64,000 bases of DNA from Poronia punctata. Its lineage: Eukaryota; Ascomycota; Sordariomycetes; Xylariales; Xylariaceae. Below are positions 12,801 through 26,397 of the stretch, piece after piece (the stretch's first letter is position 1; each line of letters starts with the position of its first letter). The stretch is taken from assembly GCA_022579005.1 (NCBI GenBank), contig MU401613.1:26478-90477 (forward strand), read 5' to 3'. The notes beneath the pieces are model-generated. The model made no database searches. It was not told the origin of the DNA and was given only the letters and a program-made list of their open reading frames with translations. A program made the translations under genes and the position numbers.

Positions 12801-15800
12801 TTTATTTTTGCTACTATTTAAATCTTATAAAAAGCTTATTATATATTAATTTTTTTAAAACTTTTTGCTTAAGTAATTTATAATAGTATTTTTTTAATTA
12901 AAGGTAATAAGTATTAGTTTTTTTTAGTTAAGCTATTTAATTTTTTATAATTTATATAAAAATATAATTTTTTATAAAGCTTTTATATAAATAAAATAAA
13001 TAATGCTTCTAATATATTACTAGGCTTTATAAACTTTTTTTATAAGTAGTTTATAAAGTATTTTTAAATAGCTTTTAGCTTATTAAAAAATATTTTATAT
13101 AAAAAGCTATATTTAAAGTTTTTAGCTAACTTATTATTAATAAATTTTATTAAGTAATTTACTTTTAAATAATATAAAAGTAATTTATTAAAGTTTACTT
13201 TACTAAAAGTTTATAAAAAGTTATAATACTTTAAAAAAATTACTTTTAAAGCTTTTTTTTTAGTTTTTTGCTTTTTTTATTAAAAAACTATTTTACTGTT
13301 TACTTATTAATAATAAAGTTAATTTTTTATACTTATTATTTTAACTTTATTTTTTAAATAGTTTATATATATTATTTATTAAAATAAAAAGGCTATAAGT
13401 AAGCATAGCTTAATATATAGCTTTTTTTTATATTAAGCAATACTATTTTTATATATTTAGTAAGGTTTTTATATATTTAATAGCTATTTTTTAAATATGC
13501 TTTATTTTTTACATTTTTAATAGTTAGTTTTTTTTTTAGCTATAATTACGTTTTATTTAAGCTTTATAAAGTTTTTTTTATTTTTTATATATTAGCTTTA
13601 ATAAAGTTAAAGTTAATGTTAGTTTATTACTTTTATACTTTTTGCTTAGCTTTAAGTAGCAGTTTTATTAAATTTTTTTAATATAAACTATGTTTAGCTT
13701 TTTTAAAAAAGTTTTTTAAAAATATAAGCTAGTAGTTATAATAATTTAGTAAAATATTATATTTAACAAACTATAGTTTTTTAAAAATTATTAAATATTA
13801 TATTTTTAAAACTACTAAAAAAACGTTTTTAAAAGTTTTTTTATTAATATAAAATATAATTATAAAGATTTTATATATTTTTTAGCTTTTTCTTTTTATT
13901 AAACTTTATAACTATTTAAAAATTAAAGTTTATAATAATTATAAAGTTTAAGTTTGTTTTAATTTATTTAGCAAATTTAGCATTTATTATTATATAAATA
14001 TTAGCTTTTATATTATTAAAAGTATTATTTATAAATAAAGAAAATTTATTATTTAATAGTATATAGTTAAATATAAAAGGTTTTTCTTTATATATTTATT
14101 TATAATATTTAATTTTTTATTAGTTTTAATATTTAATAATACTTTTTTTAAGTAAAAGTTTATTTGCTTTAAGGTTACGTTTTTAATAACTTTTTATTTT
14201 TAGTTTTAGTTTGTTATAAAGTATTATTTTTATAACTATATACTAGTAAGATTGCTTAAATATATATTTATTAGTTAAATCTTTTTTAATAAGTAATTAT
14301 ATAAAGTATATTTTTATACTTTATAGTTAAAGTAGCGTTTTTTTATAATAAAAGTTTTTATTTTTTTAGCTATAAGCTTAGGTTATTATTTTAACGTATT
14401 ATAATTATTTACTTTATAGCATAACTTAAAACTTTTACTATTAGTAAAAGCTAGCTTAAAAGCCCTAAAAGCTAACTAAGTACTTTAAGCAAGCTTAGCT
14501 ATATTATTAAGTATATAAAAGTTATTATTGCTTATAGCTTTTTAGTTAATTTTGCGCTTATTTTTTTTAAAAATATATATATTACTTAAATATAGTAATA
14601 AATAAAAGCTTTAAAGTTTATATTATTATTTAAGTACTAAAAAGTAGTTTTTTAATATAGTTAGGCTATAAGTTTATTATAAAACTTTTTTTTTTACTTA
14701 GTATAGAAAATATATTATTTTTTAGTAAGTTAAACAAAATAGTTTTTAAAAGTTTAGTAGTTAGTAAAACTTTTTATTTTTTATTTTTTATTTTTTATTT
14801 TAACTTATTATTTTTAGTTAATATTTTTATATTTACTTTTTAAATAGTTTAAAAGCTTAAATAAAATATTTATTATATTAAAATAATTTTTTTATAAATA
14901 AAGCTAAAAGTTTTTAGCTACTATACTTTTTAAATAAGCTTTTATATTAATAAATTATGCTTAATTATTAATAAACTAGTTTTAATTAGCTTTAAGTTAA
15001 TTTTTTATATATTATAGCTATACTTTAAAAGTAACTTTATTTCTTTTTTATTATTATAAAATATAAATATTTTATTTTTAGTAAACTTATAAGCTTAGCT
15101 TGCTATTAAAAATATTAGTATATTATTATATAATAAAAAGCAATATTTTAATAAAAGATTTATAACTTATTAGTTAGCATTTTTAACTTAAATTTTAAAA
15201 CGTTTAATTTTTATATAAAAATTAATTAGTTTTTAAGCTATACGTTTTATAGCTTTTTTTACGCTAATAAAACTAAAAGCTAGTACGTTATTATTATATT
15301 TATAAGCTTATTAGCAAAGTAGCTATACTTTTTTTAATAAAGTTATATTTTTTTCTAATAAAGCTATGTTTTTTTAAAAACCTAGCTAAGCTAAGTAGTA
15401 TACTTAGCAAATTAAGTTTACTATAGTTTTTTTATTTATAATAAAGCTTATATATATTTTGTTTGCTTATAAGTAGTAAGCAAGTAATATAGCGTTTATA
15501 GCTTAAACTTTTAAAAAATAATATTTAAATAGGTTTTTATTAAGTTTTTAAAAGCTTTAAGATTTATAATATTATTAAAATTAAAAATTGCTACTTTTTT
15601 GTTTTTAGTTATTATTATAAAAAAAAAGCTTAGTTTATTAAATTTTTTAATAAATATTTTAATAAAAGTAATAACTAGCTTATAAGTTTTTTAGTAGTAT
15701 TTTACTTAGGTTGCTATATAGCATAATTTTTTAAAAGCTTTTATAGTAATTTATTAATTAAAAATGCAAGCTTGCTTAAATAATATGTTAAATATATTTT

Positions 15801-16161
15801 TATTATTAAATTCTTTATATTTTATTGTTTTTATATTTATATTAAAAAATAAACGTAAAATAATAATAAATTTATAATAAGTTTTTATTTAAAGTATTTT
15901 ATTTACTTTTAAAATAGTTTTTATAAAGTTGCTATTTTTATATAATATTTTAGCTAAAGCTAACTATTTTATAACTATATATATTTTTGCGCGTTTTTTA
16001 TTTTTTTAAGCTATAATTTTAGTTAATAGCTAAAATAATTAAATATTAGTATTTTAGCAACTTTATTAATGTTTATTAGTTAAATTAAATATTTAAGTTA
16101 GTTTTACAAGTTAAGATTATATATGCAATTTTTAGCTTATATTATTTATAAACTTTAAAAT

Positions 16162-16402
16162 TATTATAATTAAGTTATAAAGAAAGCAAAGCTTTTAAAA
16201 GTAACTTATTTTATTACTAAAAATCTTAAAGTAAAAAAAAAAAAAAAAGCTTTTAAATTCTTTTTATATATATAAACCTATATATGCACTAAAAAGTAGG
16301 TTTGCAGCTGTTTGCAAGTATAAGCCTTAGTATTTATTGTTTAAAAGAAATAATAGCTATAAGCTACTTATTAGTTATATAGCTATTATCTTATTTATAA
16401 CT
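16162..16402. repeat. Right LTR of the 9620-16402 element
   Basis: It matches the left LTR end to end, with most differences being A/G or C/T transitions. It is followed by the TSD copy TTAAG. Confidence 0.85.
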
Positions 16403-16407
16403 TTAAG

Positions 16408-17750
16408 CGTATAAAAGTAAACATTTTAATATAATAAATTTTATATTAACTATATAGTTTTTAACTTTATAAAACTATAATAATTGCTTTTTAAATTTAA
16501 GTTTAATAATTTATTTATTATAAACTATTTTAATTTTTAATATAAATAATATAAATATTTATAAATTATACTTCTTTTAAAGTTTTATAAATAATAATTA
16601 AATAAATACTTTAAGTAATATTTAATTATAAAAAGTGTTAATATATTACTTTTAATTCTTTTATTATATAAGTACTAATCTATAATAATATATTTAAATA
16701 AGCAATTTAGCTATTTTTAAAACTTTATTAACTTAGTTTTTAAGCTTTTTATATATATAAATAAAAAGGATTATTTAGCTAATTAAGTAATAAATTATAT
16801 TAAAACTTAAATAGCTAGCTTAAAAAGACTATAAAAGAAATTTTCTTTAAATATAAGGTTTTTTAATATACTTTATTAGCATTTTTTAAAATAAAATAAA
16901 GAAAAGTTTTATTTATCCTTAAAAATAAGTAATTTAAAACATATTATATATAATAGTTTTATATATAGTATAATTAAAAGCTATTTATATTTTTAAAGCA
17001 GCTTTTAAATATTTTTATATTTTATTAAAAGAAAATTTAAATAACTATTTTAAATAAAGTAAAATTTATAATAAAGTTTATATAATAAGCTATATTTTTA
17101 AATTATAAAATAAAAAGCTTTTATTTACTTTAAATTATTATATTAACATTTTTATATACTTAAATTAATATAATAAAGTTATTAGTATATAGTTAGTTTT
17201 TTAAAATATATTTTAAATGTTATAAAAGTAACTTAAGTTATTAAAAATAAAAAAAAAGTTTTAAGTTAAAAATAGTAAAACCTTTTAAAAAGTATTAATT
17301 TTTATATATTATTTACTTACTTTAAAGCTACTATATATAAAAACTTATTTTAACTATTTATTTAACTACTTATAAGCTATTTATTAATTTTAACTTTTTT
17401 ATACTTATTTTTAAAGCTTTATAAGCTTTAATGCTTTTAAGCTTAAAATTGCTTTTAATTTTAATTTTAATATAATTTAAAAATTTTATATTTATTTTAA
17501 AAACTTTATTATTATTTAATAAGTTATAAAAGCTTTTATATATAAACTAAACCTTATTAATATTAAAAGTATTTTTAAAAAGCTTTTTAGTTAATATAAT
17601 ATTATTATAATAAGCAAAGCTTTTATTATAGCTAAAAGTTAAAAATTTACTATAACCTTTATAACTTTTTTTTACTTATAAAAAATAAAGTAAAAACTAT
17701 TTTTATTAAGTTTTATACTTTAATACTTATACTTTTTTTCTTAAAAGTTA
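16408..17750. repeat. AT-rich RIP-degraded flank
   Basis: This is AT-rich sequence of the same kind as 7441-9614, without genes. It ends abruptly near 17755, where normal composition resumes (CAGCCTGCTGTGCGCATTG). Confidence 0.7.
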
Positions 17751-18660
17751 TAATCATAATCAGCCTGCTGTGCGCATTGTATTGCATCGACAAGCAGGAA
17801 AAGGCCTTGCGCTATTCTTGACCGTCTGTATCATTTCCTCTGGCCAACCACGACCATGTTGAGAACCTCATCCTTTTTGCAGCCGCCCTCAAAGAAGCCA
17901 TGGGTCCTAACGAGGCAAGGAGAAGGCACATAACTCGATCTATCAGCAAAACCTCTTGATTTCAGTTGTGCTGATCTGCCATTATTAGATGTACATATAC
18001 CTATATCATTGCATTGTGTCTCCAATTCACTTCGACCCCCGGTTAGGTGAGGACTCCGGTTAGGTAGTGAGTTGGACAGATTCCCACGGCGCCCAGCCAG
18101 GCAGCAGGACGCAGAGTGGGGAATATGACCACCAACAGAAGTTACAGGCCAAAGATCCCCAAAACATAATATTTTGACAACCTGTTGCTCCCGGCTCCTC
18201 CTATAGACCTTACAAACGCTGCCACAAAAGGTAAAGCAACGCTTTAAAAGTACACGGACGCTGTATTTGCGCCCAGCGTCTTCGGCCTGCCTTGGTTATT
18301 GTGCACTACCTTGCGCGGTGGAAAGAGAACTCGGGCGCGGATCATTATAGTCATGTTACCAGATTTCTCAGATTGCCTAAGCCAGGAGAGGTGAAAAAGA
18401 GGCGGTCGGTGCTCTAGCCCGCTGCTGGCCTGCACTTCCTTTGATTAAACAGGGCAGAGATGGTTAAAATACGTTTTTCCTAACCAGTGGATTGAAAAAT
18501 CTGCTATTGCTGCCTACCTACTTACTAGTGATAACTTTTAACGCCAGACATATAGGTATATATAGTAATCTAGCACATATCATCTTTCGGCTATAATAAG
18601 GGTGCAGCTACAAGGCTTTCTCTAAGGATATTAGAGCTTGCAGCTGGATGGTTTGATCAC

Positions 18661-18769
18661 TGTTGTAGGGGAAGGTACGGATTAGACTATATTAGAGGGT
18701 CCTTTACAGTCAGGGCACTGTATCCCTCTAACACTTTAACATACCATAATACACCTATCCAATCCAACA
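18661..18769. repeat. ~109-bp dispersed repeat, copy 1
   Basis: It starts TGTTGTAGGGGAAGG and ends CCAATCCAACA, so its ends are short inverted repeats (TGTTG/CAACA) like LTR or small-element termini. It is nearly identical to 19388-19495 in the same orientation. No obvious target-site duplication flanks it. Confidence 0.85.
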
Positions 18770-19387
18770 TATAGTGAGAGCTGCCGCCTTCGATATAATT
18801 CCTGTCTGCGTTTTTCCCATCGCAGTACTTATCAATACATCACGATACAAAGTCAATTATTCATACCTACAATGTAATTCTAATCTATTTGCCGGTTAAG
18901 AGCCGTTGCCTCGCCGTGCCCTTCGCTTTCGCTCTTCGTTTTAGCGTTTCTTTTAGTCGTCAACCAACATACATACCTACGAAATTAAAAAAAGTACAAG
19001 CCAATATTCCGACATACCTACATACCTACACAAGACCAGATCTCCTTGCCACGGCTCGAGTAGAGAAGAACAAGAATTATACATACACATACTTCCCTTT
19101 ATTTTTTCAAATTCATTATAAACAACGTCAAAAACAAGGTTTACGTCGATTATTTTCAAAAAATTCCAGCATAAGACTCTCCCCTAACCTTTACCTGTCG
19201 ACGTATTTCTAGCTAGGATAAAAAGAAACCTAGGAAGGTAGAGAAGACTTCGTAAAGTAGTCATGTTTAAGGCAGTCGGAGAGACATTAAAAACAAGGTT
19301 AATTATAATAAATCTAAAAGTATTTCAGGTGGTTTTTGTGTAGTAGTTTCGCCTCGTCGGTGACGTATAGCAAGGAAGGTTTAGCCG

Positions 19388-19495
19388 TGTGTAAGGGAAG
19401 GTACGGATTAGACTATATTAAAGGGTCCTTTACAGTCAGGGCACTGTATCCCTCCAACACTTTAACATACCATAATACACCTATCCAATCCAACA
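19388..19495. repeat. ~109-bp dispersed repeat, copy 2
   Basis: It matches copy 1 almost base for base from GGGAAGGTACGGATTAGAC onward. The few differences include AGAGGG/AAAGGG and CTCTAAC/CTCCAAC. The copies are 727 bp apart and their flanks differ, so this is not a simple larger tandem duplication. Confidence 0.85.
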
Positions 19496-19866
19496 CTGTA
19501 CCTAAATACCAGTTAAACATATCACAGCCAGGCGCCGCATGGCAGTTCCTAGTATTACGGGCCATGGGCTAGCGCACAAGGCGTCATTTAAACAATCGCT
19601 GTTATAATTATAGAGTCAATGCAACCGCACCGCGCGGTCATGTTGCTCTTAATTTCACTTCATAGTAATGTGTTTAGTAATGCAGTACTTGATGGTCAAC
19701 TGCCGAATTTGCTGATGTACAACCCAATGCCTTTAAAGCAACGCAATTAACGCCACGATTACCCTTTCCCTGTAAAAACCGAAGTCGTCATGCCGCCATC
19801 CCAGAAGAATCATCAAAAGAGTACCATATCTACCAGTCCTGTCACACCATACGCACCATGCGGATT

Positions 19867-20525
<659 letters not shown>

Positions 20526-20633
20526 TCAGTTGGTGGTTGATGGATGCAGTTGGTGTGGCGTGGATTGGAGATGTGTGTGGTTGAGGATGGGAGTTGCAAG
20601 TGGGAGGGTTTGGGATGGGGGTGGGGGAAGTGT

Positions 20634-20640
20634 TTAAATA
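20634..20640 (-). promoter_or_regulatory. TATA-like element of histone H3
   Basis: TATTTAA on the minus strand, about 170 bp upstream of the H3 ATG. It mirrors the same heptamer upstream of H4. Confidence 0.5.
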
Positions 20641-21707
20641 ACTGTAAGATCGCTAGCTTGGGCTAGCTGGCTGATTGTGCGGCAAATTTGACTACGAGTA
20701 GGTGCCTAGTGCAGGTGGCTGTCACTACGAACAGGAAAGATGAGTACCTAGGTACCCATTATGGTTTTCATTGTAGCTGTTTTAGGCTGGAGCTGACAGG
20801 GATGTGGGTCGGACACACAGGCAAAGAGTAGGGTGATAATGCTGAATTATTTTCTAGGAGACAGGGGTGCGGTTTCCTATGTTAGAGTGCTTTGATTTAG
20901 AGTGGCATTTTAGAAGCGTTTATCTATACATGCTAATTTTTGATTGGCTGTTTAATCATGTCCAGGTAAGCGCATTACAGCTATTTACAAGGGGTTATTA
21001 AATTTTAAACACTGTGTTAATGCATACTAGCAATTATATATATATATGCCTATTAAGCAAGGATGCTTTTTTATTGCTCTTGCAAGTAGTAAGTGTCTTG
21101 CTTCTCTATTTATATATAGTATAACAAGTTTCTTATATAAAATCCTTATAGCATATATAATTGTTATATGTTATATATACTTAACCTTGACTATAGTCTT
21201 AACATATATAGTAGACTTTTATATGTGTAGATAAATTGTTCTCTATTGTTTAATGGTTACTATCTGCTCTGTTTTTCTAACTACCTACCTGTACCAAGTA
21301 TGCGTGCAAAATCAGGTTGCACAGATTAGGTCTAGCTTGACAAATTCGCATAGTCCTTGCTGCAGATTAGATTCAAGTGCTTTAATCAGCACAACGCTGA
21401 CATGGAAGGTCTAGGGCCGGTTGTGGATTCCACCAATCAAGTTATCTTTTACCACTGTACACTCTGATCTGTGGATTTCCTAGTACACGTACTTGTACAT
21501 TACCAGACATTGTGCACCTCAGTTAAATGCAGTCATACAGATAATTTCCTATTTTTGACTTAGGCAGGTACCTACCTACCCACCCAATAAATGACCCATG
21601 ACCCACCATGTAACATAACAACGCGCTCGCGTGGTGCACGCGTGTCTCTGTGGCTGCCGGCCCCTTGCTGATCTGATTTCGGGCGCCGTCTCCGACCCGT
21701 CGCTAGG

Positions 21708-21714
21708 TATTTAA
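21708..21714 (+). promoter_or_regulatory. TATA-like element of histone H4
   Basis: TATTTAA on the plus strand, 156 bp upstream of the H4 ATG, followed by a pyrimidine-rich leader. Confidence 0.5.
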
Positions 21715-21869
21715 CAATATGTTCGTCTTCCCCACGTCCGTCTAAAACCCTCTATTTATCTTGTCAATCCATCTCACCACAATTCCCTGTATCCTTTGAT
21801 AACAATCAACCCCCACCTCTCCAGCCTTACGTTTATTGTGACCTGGACACTAGACCACATCAATCCAAC

Positions 21870-22340
<471 letters not shown>

Positions 22341-25300
22341 ATGTTGTTTTTGCTTTGGACAAGGTCCATGTCTGTTACGAATTGTTATTTGCGCGCATAC
22401 TACATACTACGGTTGCCACATTGAGCACGCGTCGCCTTGTGGTCTGGTCACGACGATCATGGGAATGGGTTCTTGTCTTTTTCGGGGTGTTCAATGTACC
22501 ATACGGGATACGGGGGGTTACAGGCTTTAAGGAATTATCAATCTGCCTATAAGAGCATTTGTGAATAATAATTTTATGACTTTGGCGATTTGCATGTTTG
22601 CGTATTCTTACGCGGTTGTGTATAGCGCGTGGGGGGGTTGGTCGCGTTGTAGTGTGTAGTTTGCTATAGTAGATATGGTTGTATCGGGCGCCTCGCCTGT
22701 CCGTAAAAGGCTGGTATTATCTGCTTATGATGTCCCTAGATAGGAACTCTATCTTATAAGTGCTCGTCTCGTAAGCAGCGGCGCTGATGTGAGGGTTTTG
22801 CCCCTCCTCCCCCCCTCACTGTCGACGTTATGTTAGCTGGAATAAGCGACAGTTACCACAAATACTACATACAGTATATGAATTATTATGCAGCCGTGAT
22901 CCATAGCTTGGATAGCTTAGCTGCGGGCCTCAGCTATATGTACCACGGGCAGCGGGGTAACTACCGACTTACCTTGTGTCACTGGCAACTGCTTCCTGAT
23001 ATATCTCAGCCATCCTACTGTAGAGCCTGTCTGTAAAACCTCGGACCAGCCCGGTCAACAACTACAGGGTAGAGTACGCCACAACAGATGTTTATAAATG
23101 TAGGTACCTTAACTGCCCAGCTAGCTTTCTCTGTATGTTCGTGTCCTAGTAGAAGTAAAATCTTAAAAGCTTTTGCTCTCCCTCTAGGAACCGATTTATT
23201 ACGGTGCTCGGTAATTACAACTACCGAGGCGACTTATTTAACTTGCTGTATGAGGGGCTACCTATGTCTCTTTGGGCACGACTGCTCACGTCTGATACCC
23301 TTTACTACATGCATTAGACAGAGATGCTTGTTTATGGCATATCACCATTTAGTCCCAGCTCACCAACCCGTGCCCGCTAGCACATGGAGGCAAGGAAGGC
23401 CAAGAAGTACATATGCTACTGATGCCGCTTTGGTAACCATACTATCCACCGTCCGGCGCCTGTGTCGCAGGGAATTTTACCTATTTCATTGTGGCTCGTT
23501 TCATGCGTAGTTGAGTCTATAGAGTCGATGAATAGGTAGCTCTGGCCAGGTCGCCTGGCGGGTCCCTGGGTATGCCACCATCGGTGGGATGTGTCTGACA
23601 AGTCTTCGAGGGAAAGTTGTCGGCCACAAGAGCACCCTAAGCATGTATCAAACTCTTGTACACCTGGTCGTGACTGGAAATTGCCACCCCGGGCCCAGTT
23701 GTCTTCATATCCGTAGCCACAAGCCATGTGGACCGTTATACCTAAACTTGTGGCTTACCCAGTCTGTCTCAATAACGATACATGTGTTGTAATTACGTAC
23801 GTCGACGATTAATATTTGCCGGAGACCATACCGGCTGGCGGCCGAGAATCGTGCCGACCCTGCCATTCGGTTGCTATATCACAAAGGCCAGAGCGGGCGC
23901 CTCATAACCCCAATGTAAATCCCGTCCTCCGATCACTTTCTTGTGGCCGGAGACCCTTTTGACAATCACAACAACGGACGCAGCTAGAAAATGCTTGCTT
24001 GCTATGATGACAACTCAATGTTTCGAACCGTTGCTTGGCGTCGCTATAGATAACTGCTGCTGGGTGGCCAAACGGTACGCTAGGCAATACCTAGGTGACG
24101 GCAAATGAACGCCGTCCCGAGAACGTCTATTGTAGCCTCACGCCAAAATGGGGGAGCATACTTTATGACGATGGCCAAGAGGGGGAACGGGCAGCTCTGG
24201 CCACTAACTTACGAAGTTTAGGGACCACCCGCAACCTATAGAGAACTCTTGTTCGTATACATGGGGAGCGACCGTAAAGAGAAGTCGAATTTATCGCATC
24301 ATACAGGTACAATCAACTGTACCTAATCACAGCAACGGAGCCACGCCCTGAGCATTGCACGAGGCAACCCCCAGAAAAGCTCAAGGCCACAAGCATGTCT
24401 TCCGGATCTGGGAAGAGCCGACGTTGACGAACATGACTGGAAAAGGGGAGACGTACAAAAAGACACGAAGTCGGCTAAGTTCGTCTGCGCAAGGAACTAC
24501 AGCTATGTTTAATATAAATTCGGAGCAGTAGGTATACGACTCATATATCCGGACTTAATCTCAGCTGCATACCACCGAGGTGTGGTTATTAGCCACAACA
24601 CGCAACCTACGGTTCGGTCACAACCTCCGGACTCTAGAAGAGGGTGGAGACCTCGTCGACCACCGTAGATACCCCGACAGGCTGGTAGAGGCAGTGCCAA
24701 ATTAGGAAGGTCGAGGCGAGAATCAATAGTGTTTTCCGGCTTGGCAGAAGGTCAAGATTGTAGGATCGTAAAAGCGTACAGGTAAAATATTAATTATTCA
24801 TCCCGAGGCCCCGAGGCCCCGAATCGCCACTTGACTTAACGCCGACCATTTAAGGGTTGGGACAAAAGAAGGGACGGGTGGTGTGGTTGCGATAAGGTGT
24901 GTGATCTGGCCCAGGCAGTGCCAGGCCAGATGCTTCGGCGCCCGCCGAGCCAGCGCCCACCCGCACATCGTCCCTTCTCCACATTCGCAGAATTTGCAGC
25001 CCCCCATATACCCCTACTAGGTAGACTAGGTCGTATTAGCTTAAGTACTTAACCTACCTATACTTAGACTCCGTTTTCAGTATTACGCGTGTGAGGGTTA
25101 AGCGCGAGTCTTCCATTGACAGTCAGCGCCACGAGCACGTTGCATCGCATGCCGTGTACACGGACGGCTATTATAACAATGTCCGGGATAGAATGGGTTT
25201 CTTGGAGTTCAGGGCATCCCGATCAGATCATAGGTCCGTGTCCAATGCAAGAACTTTGGAAGTTGGCCCGTGTCGGGCTAGGGGCTGGGTAGGCTTCGGC

Positions 25301-26149
25301 ATTCCCACGTGGTGGCGACCCCAACAGAGCGGGTCTGGATCAAGCTACTATGTTCGGTTCGGTTCCGGCCTCGTGTTACCCGCCCTGAGTCCCTGACAGA
25401 GAGCTAGATCATGGCTGTGCAATCCCGCAGTGTGCGATGGAGGTACAAGTAGATAATAGTGATAGTCTACCTGATACATTTACGCACGTAGGTTCCTGTC
25501 TCCCTCAAAAGGCTTGGCCTGTCTATGTTTTTCTTGTTGAAAATTTACCTTGCTCATTTCTATTGCATGTGATATTCTGTCCACATAGACGCAATAACAT
25601 TTATTACCGCTGATTTTCTGATAGGCAACAACTTGTACGCGTATACACAGTAGCCACTAGGGCTTGACCGAGATATATTATCATTACACGCCATTACATC
25701 TCCTCCGTATAACAGGCGGCCTATAGAGCATCCTTGGTATAATGTACAAGGATTATAGACCTACATTACAACAAGAGTAAACGCGTGGACGTATTATCTT
25801 GCACCTAACTTAAAAATTTCTGTTACACTTGTACTTATATTTTTCTTCTTCTAGCTACTACCGCAGTCTCTTACGTTCTAGTCTAAACTAGGGGCACAGC
25901 ACTACTAGGTATTATAGGCAGTAAAGCTAAACAAAGTCTATATCTACGGTATATATAATGTTGCACTTTAACTATTTATTTAATTATAATAGCTTTATAT
26001 ATGTATAGGTTTACAACACCTTGGTTAGCAGGTTATTTACAACTTCTTGCAACTATATAGTTTATAACTTTAGTATAAGTATTTAATATTTTTAGTCTAG
26101 GTTAAGTATTTAAGTGTATAGTATATATGTTAGGTTAGTTCTTCCCCTC

Positions 26150-26397
26150 TGTTGCAAATAAGTTACAAAGAAGGCAAGGCTACTAAAGGATAACTTGGTC
26201 TTTTGCTAGAAATCTTAGGTGAAAGAGAAAAAGAAGGAAAAGCTTCAGTTGCGCAAATCTATTGCGCACAGAAAGGTGGAGCTGCAGCTGCCTACAGATG
26301 CGAGCCTTTACATTATACTTGTTAGGTAAGGGAGGTGCGTGTAGGTAATGGCTGTATGTCAGCTATTGACCCTTTTGCCATTGACCGATCCGTAACT
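26150..26397. mobile_element. Solo LTR, almost unmutated
   Basis: This 248-bp sequence starts TGTTGCAAATAAGTTACAAAG and ends GATCCGTAACT. It is flanked by the 5-bp direct repeat CCCTC (26145-26149 and 26398-26402). It aligns along its length with the LTRs at 9620-9864 and 16162-16402, which look like AT-shifted versions of it. No internal element sequence is attached, so it is best read as a solo LTR left by LTR-LTR recombination. Confidence 0.85.

Larger units (their letters stand above)
9620..16402. mobile_element. Complete but RIP-destroyed LTR retrotransposon (6.8 kb)
   Basis: The two LTRs are 9620-9864 (245 bp) and 16162-16402 (241 bp), aligning end to end with almost only transition differences. 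The element is flanked by the 5-bp target-site duplication TTAAG (9615-9619 and 16403-16407). The interior is AT-rich, with no open frame left, so the superfamily cannot be read directly. A long T run just inside the left LTR (9866-9874) could be a reversed polypurine tract, which would put the element on the minus strand; this is weak. The LTR termini read TATTATAATT...ATAACT and correspond to TGTTGCAAAT...GTAACT in the nearly intact solo LTR at 26150-26397. Confidence 0.85.
17751..19866. other. Gene-free GC-balanced stretch left of the histone pair
   Basis: No recognised coding gene lies here; the 107-codon frame at 18889-19212 starts without an ATG and has no similarity I know. The stretch contains two direct copies of a ~109-bp repeat (listed separately). 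Around 18040-18066 the motif CCGGTTAGGT occurs twice. The last part is the histone H3 3' flank. Confidence 0.5.

Noticed and set aside
7441..17750. Mitochondrial insertion or other organellar DNA
   Set aside because: LTRs, target-site duplications and the loss of CpA/TpG fit RIP-mutated retrotransposons better, and no organellar gene is readable.
23088..23510. 140-codon plus-strand frame
   Set aside because: The ATG frame shows no recognisable domain or repeat; length is near what chance gives in this composition.
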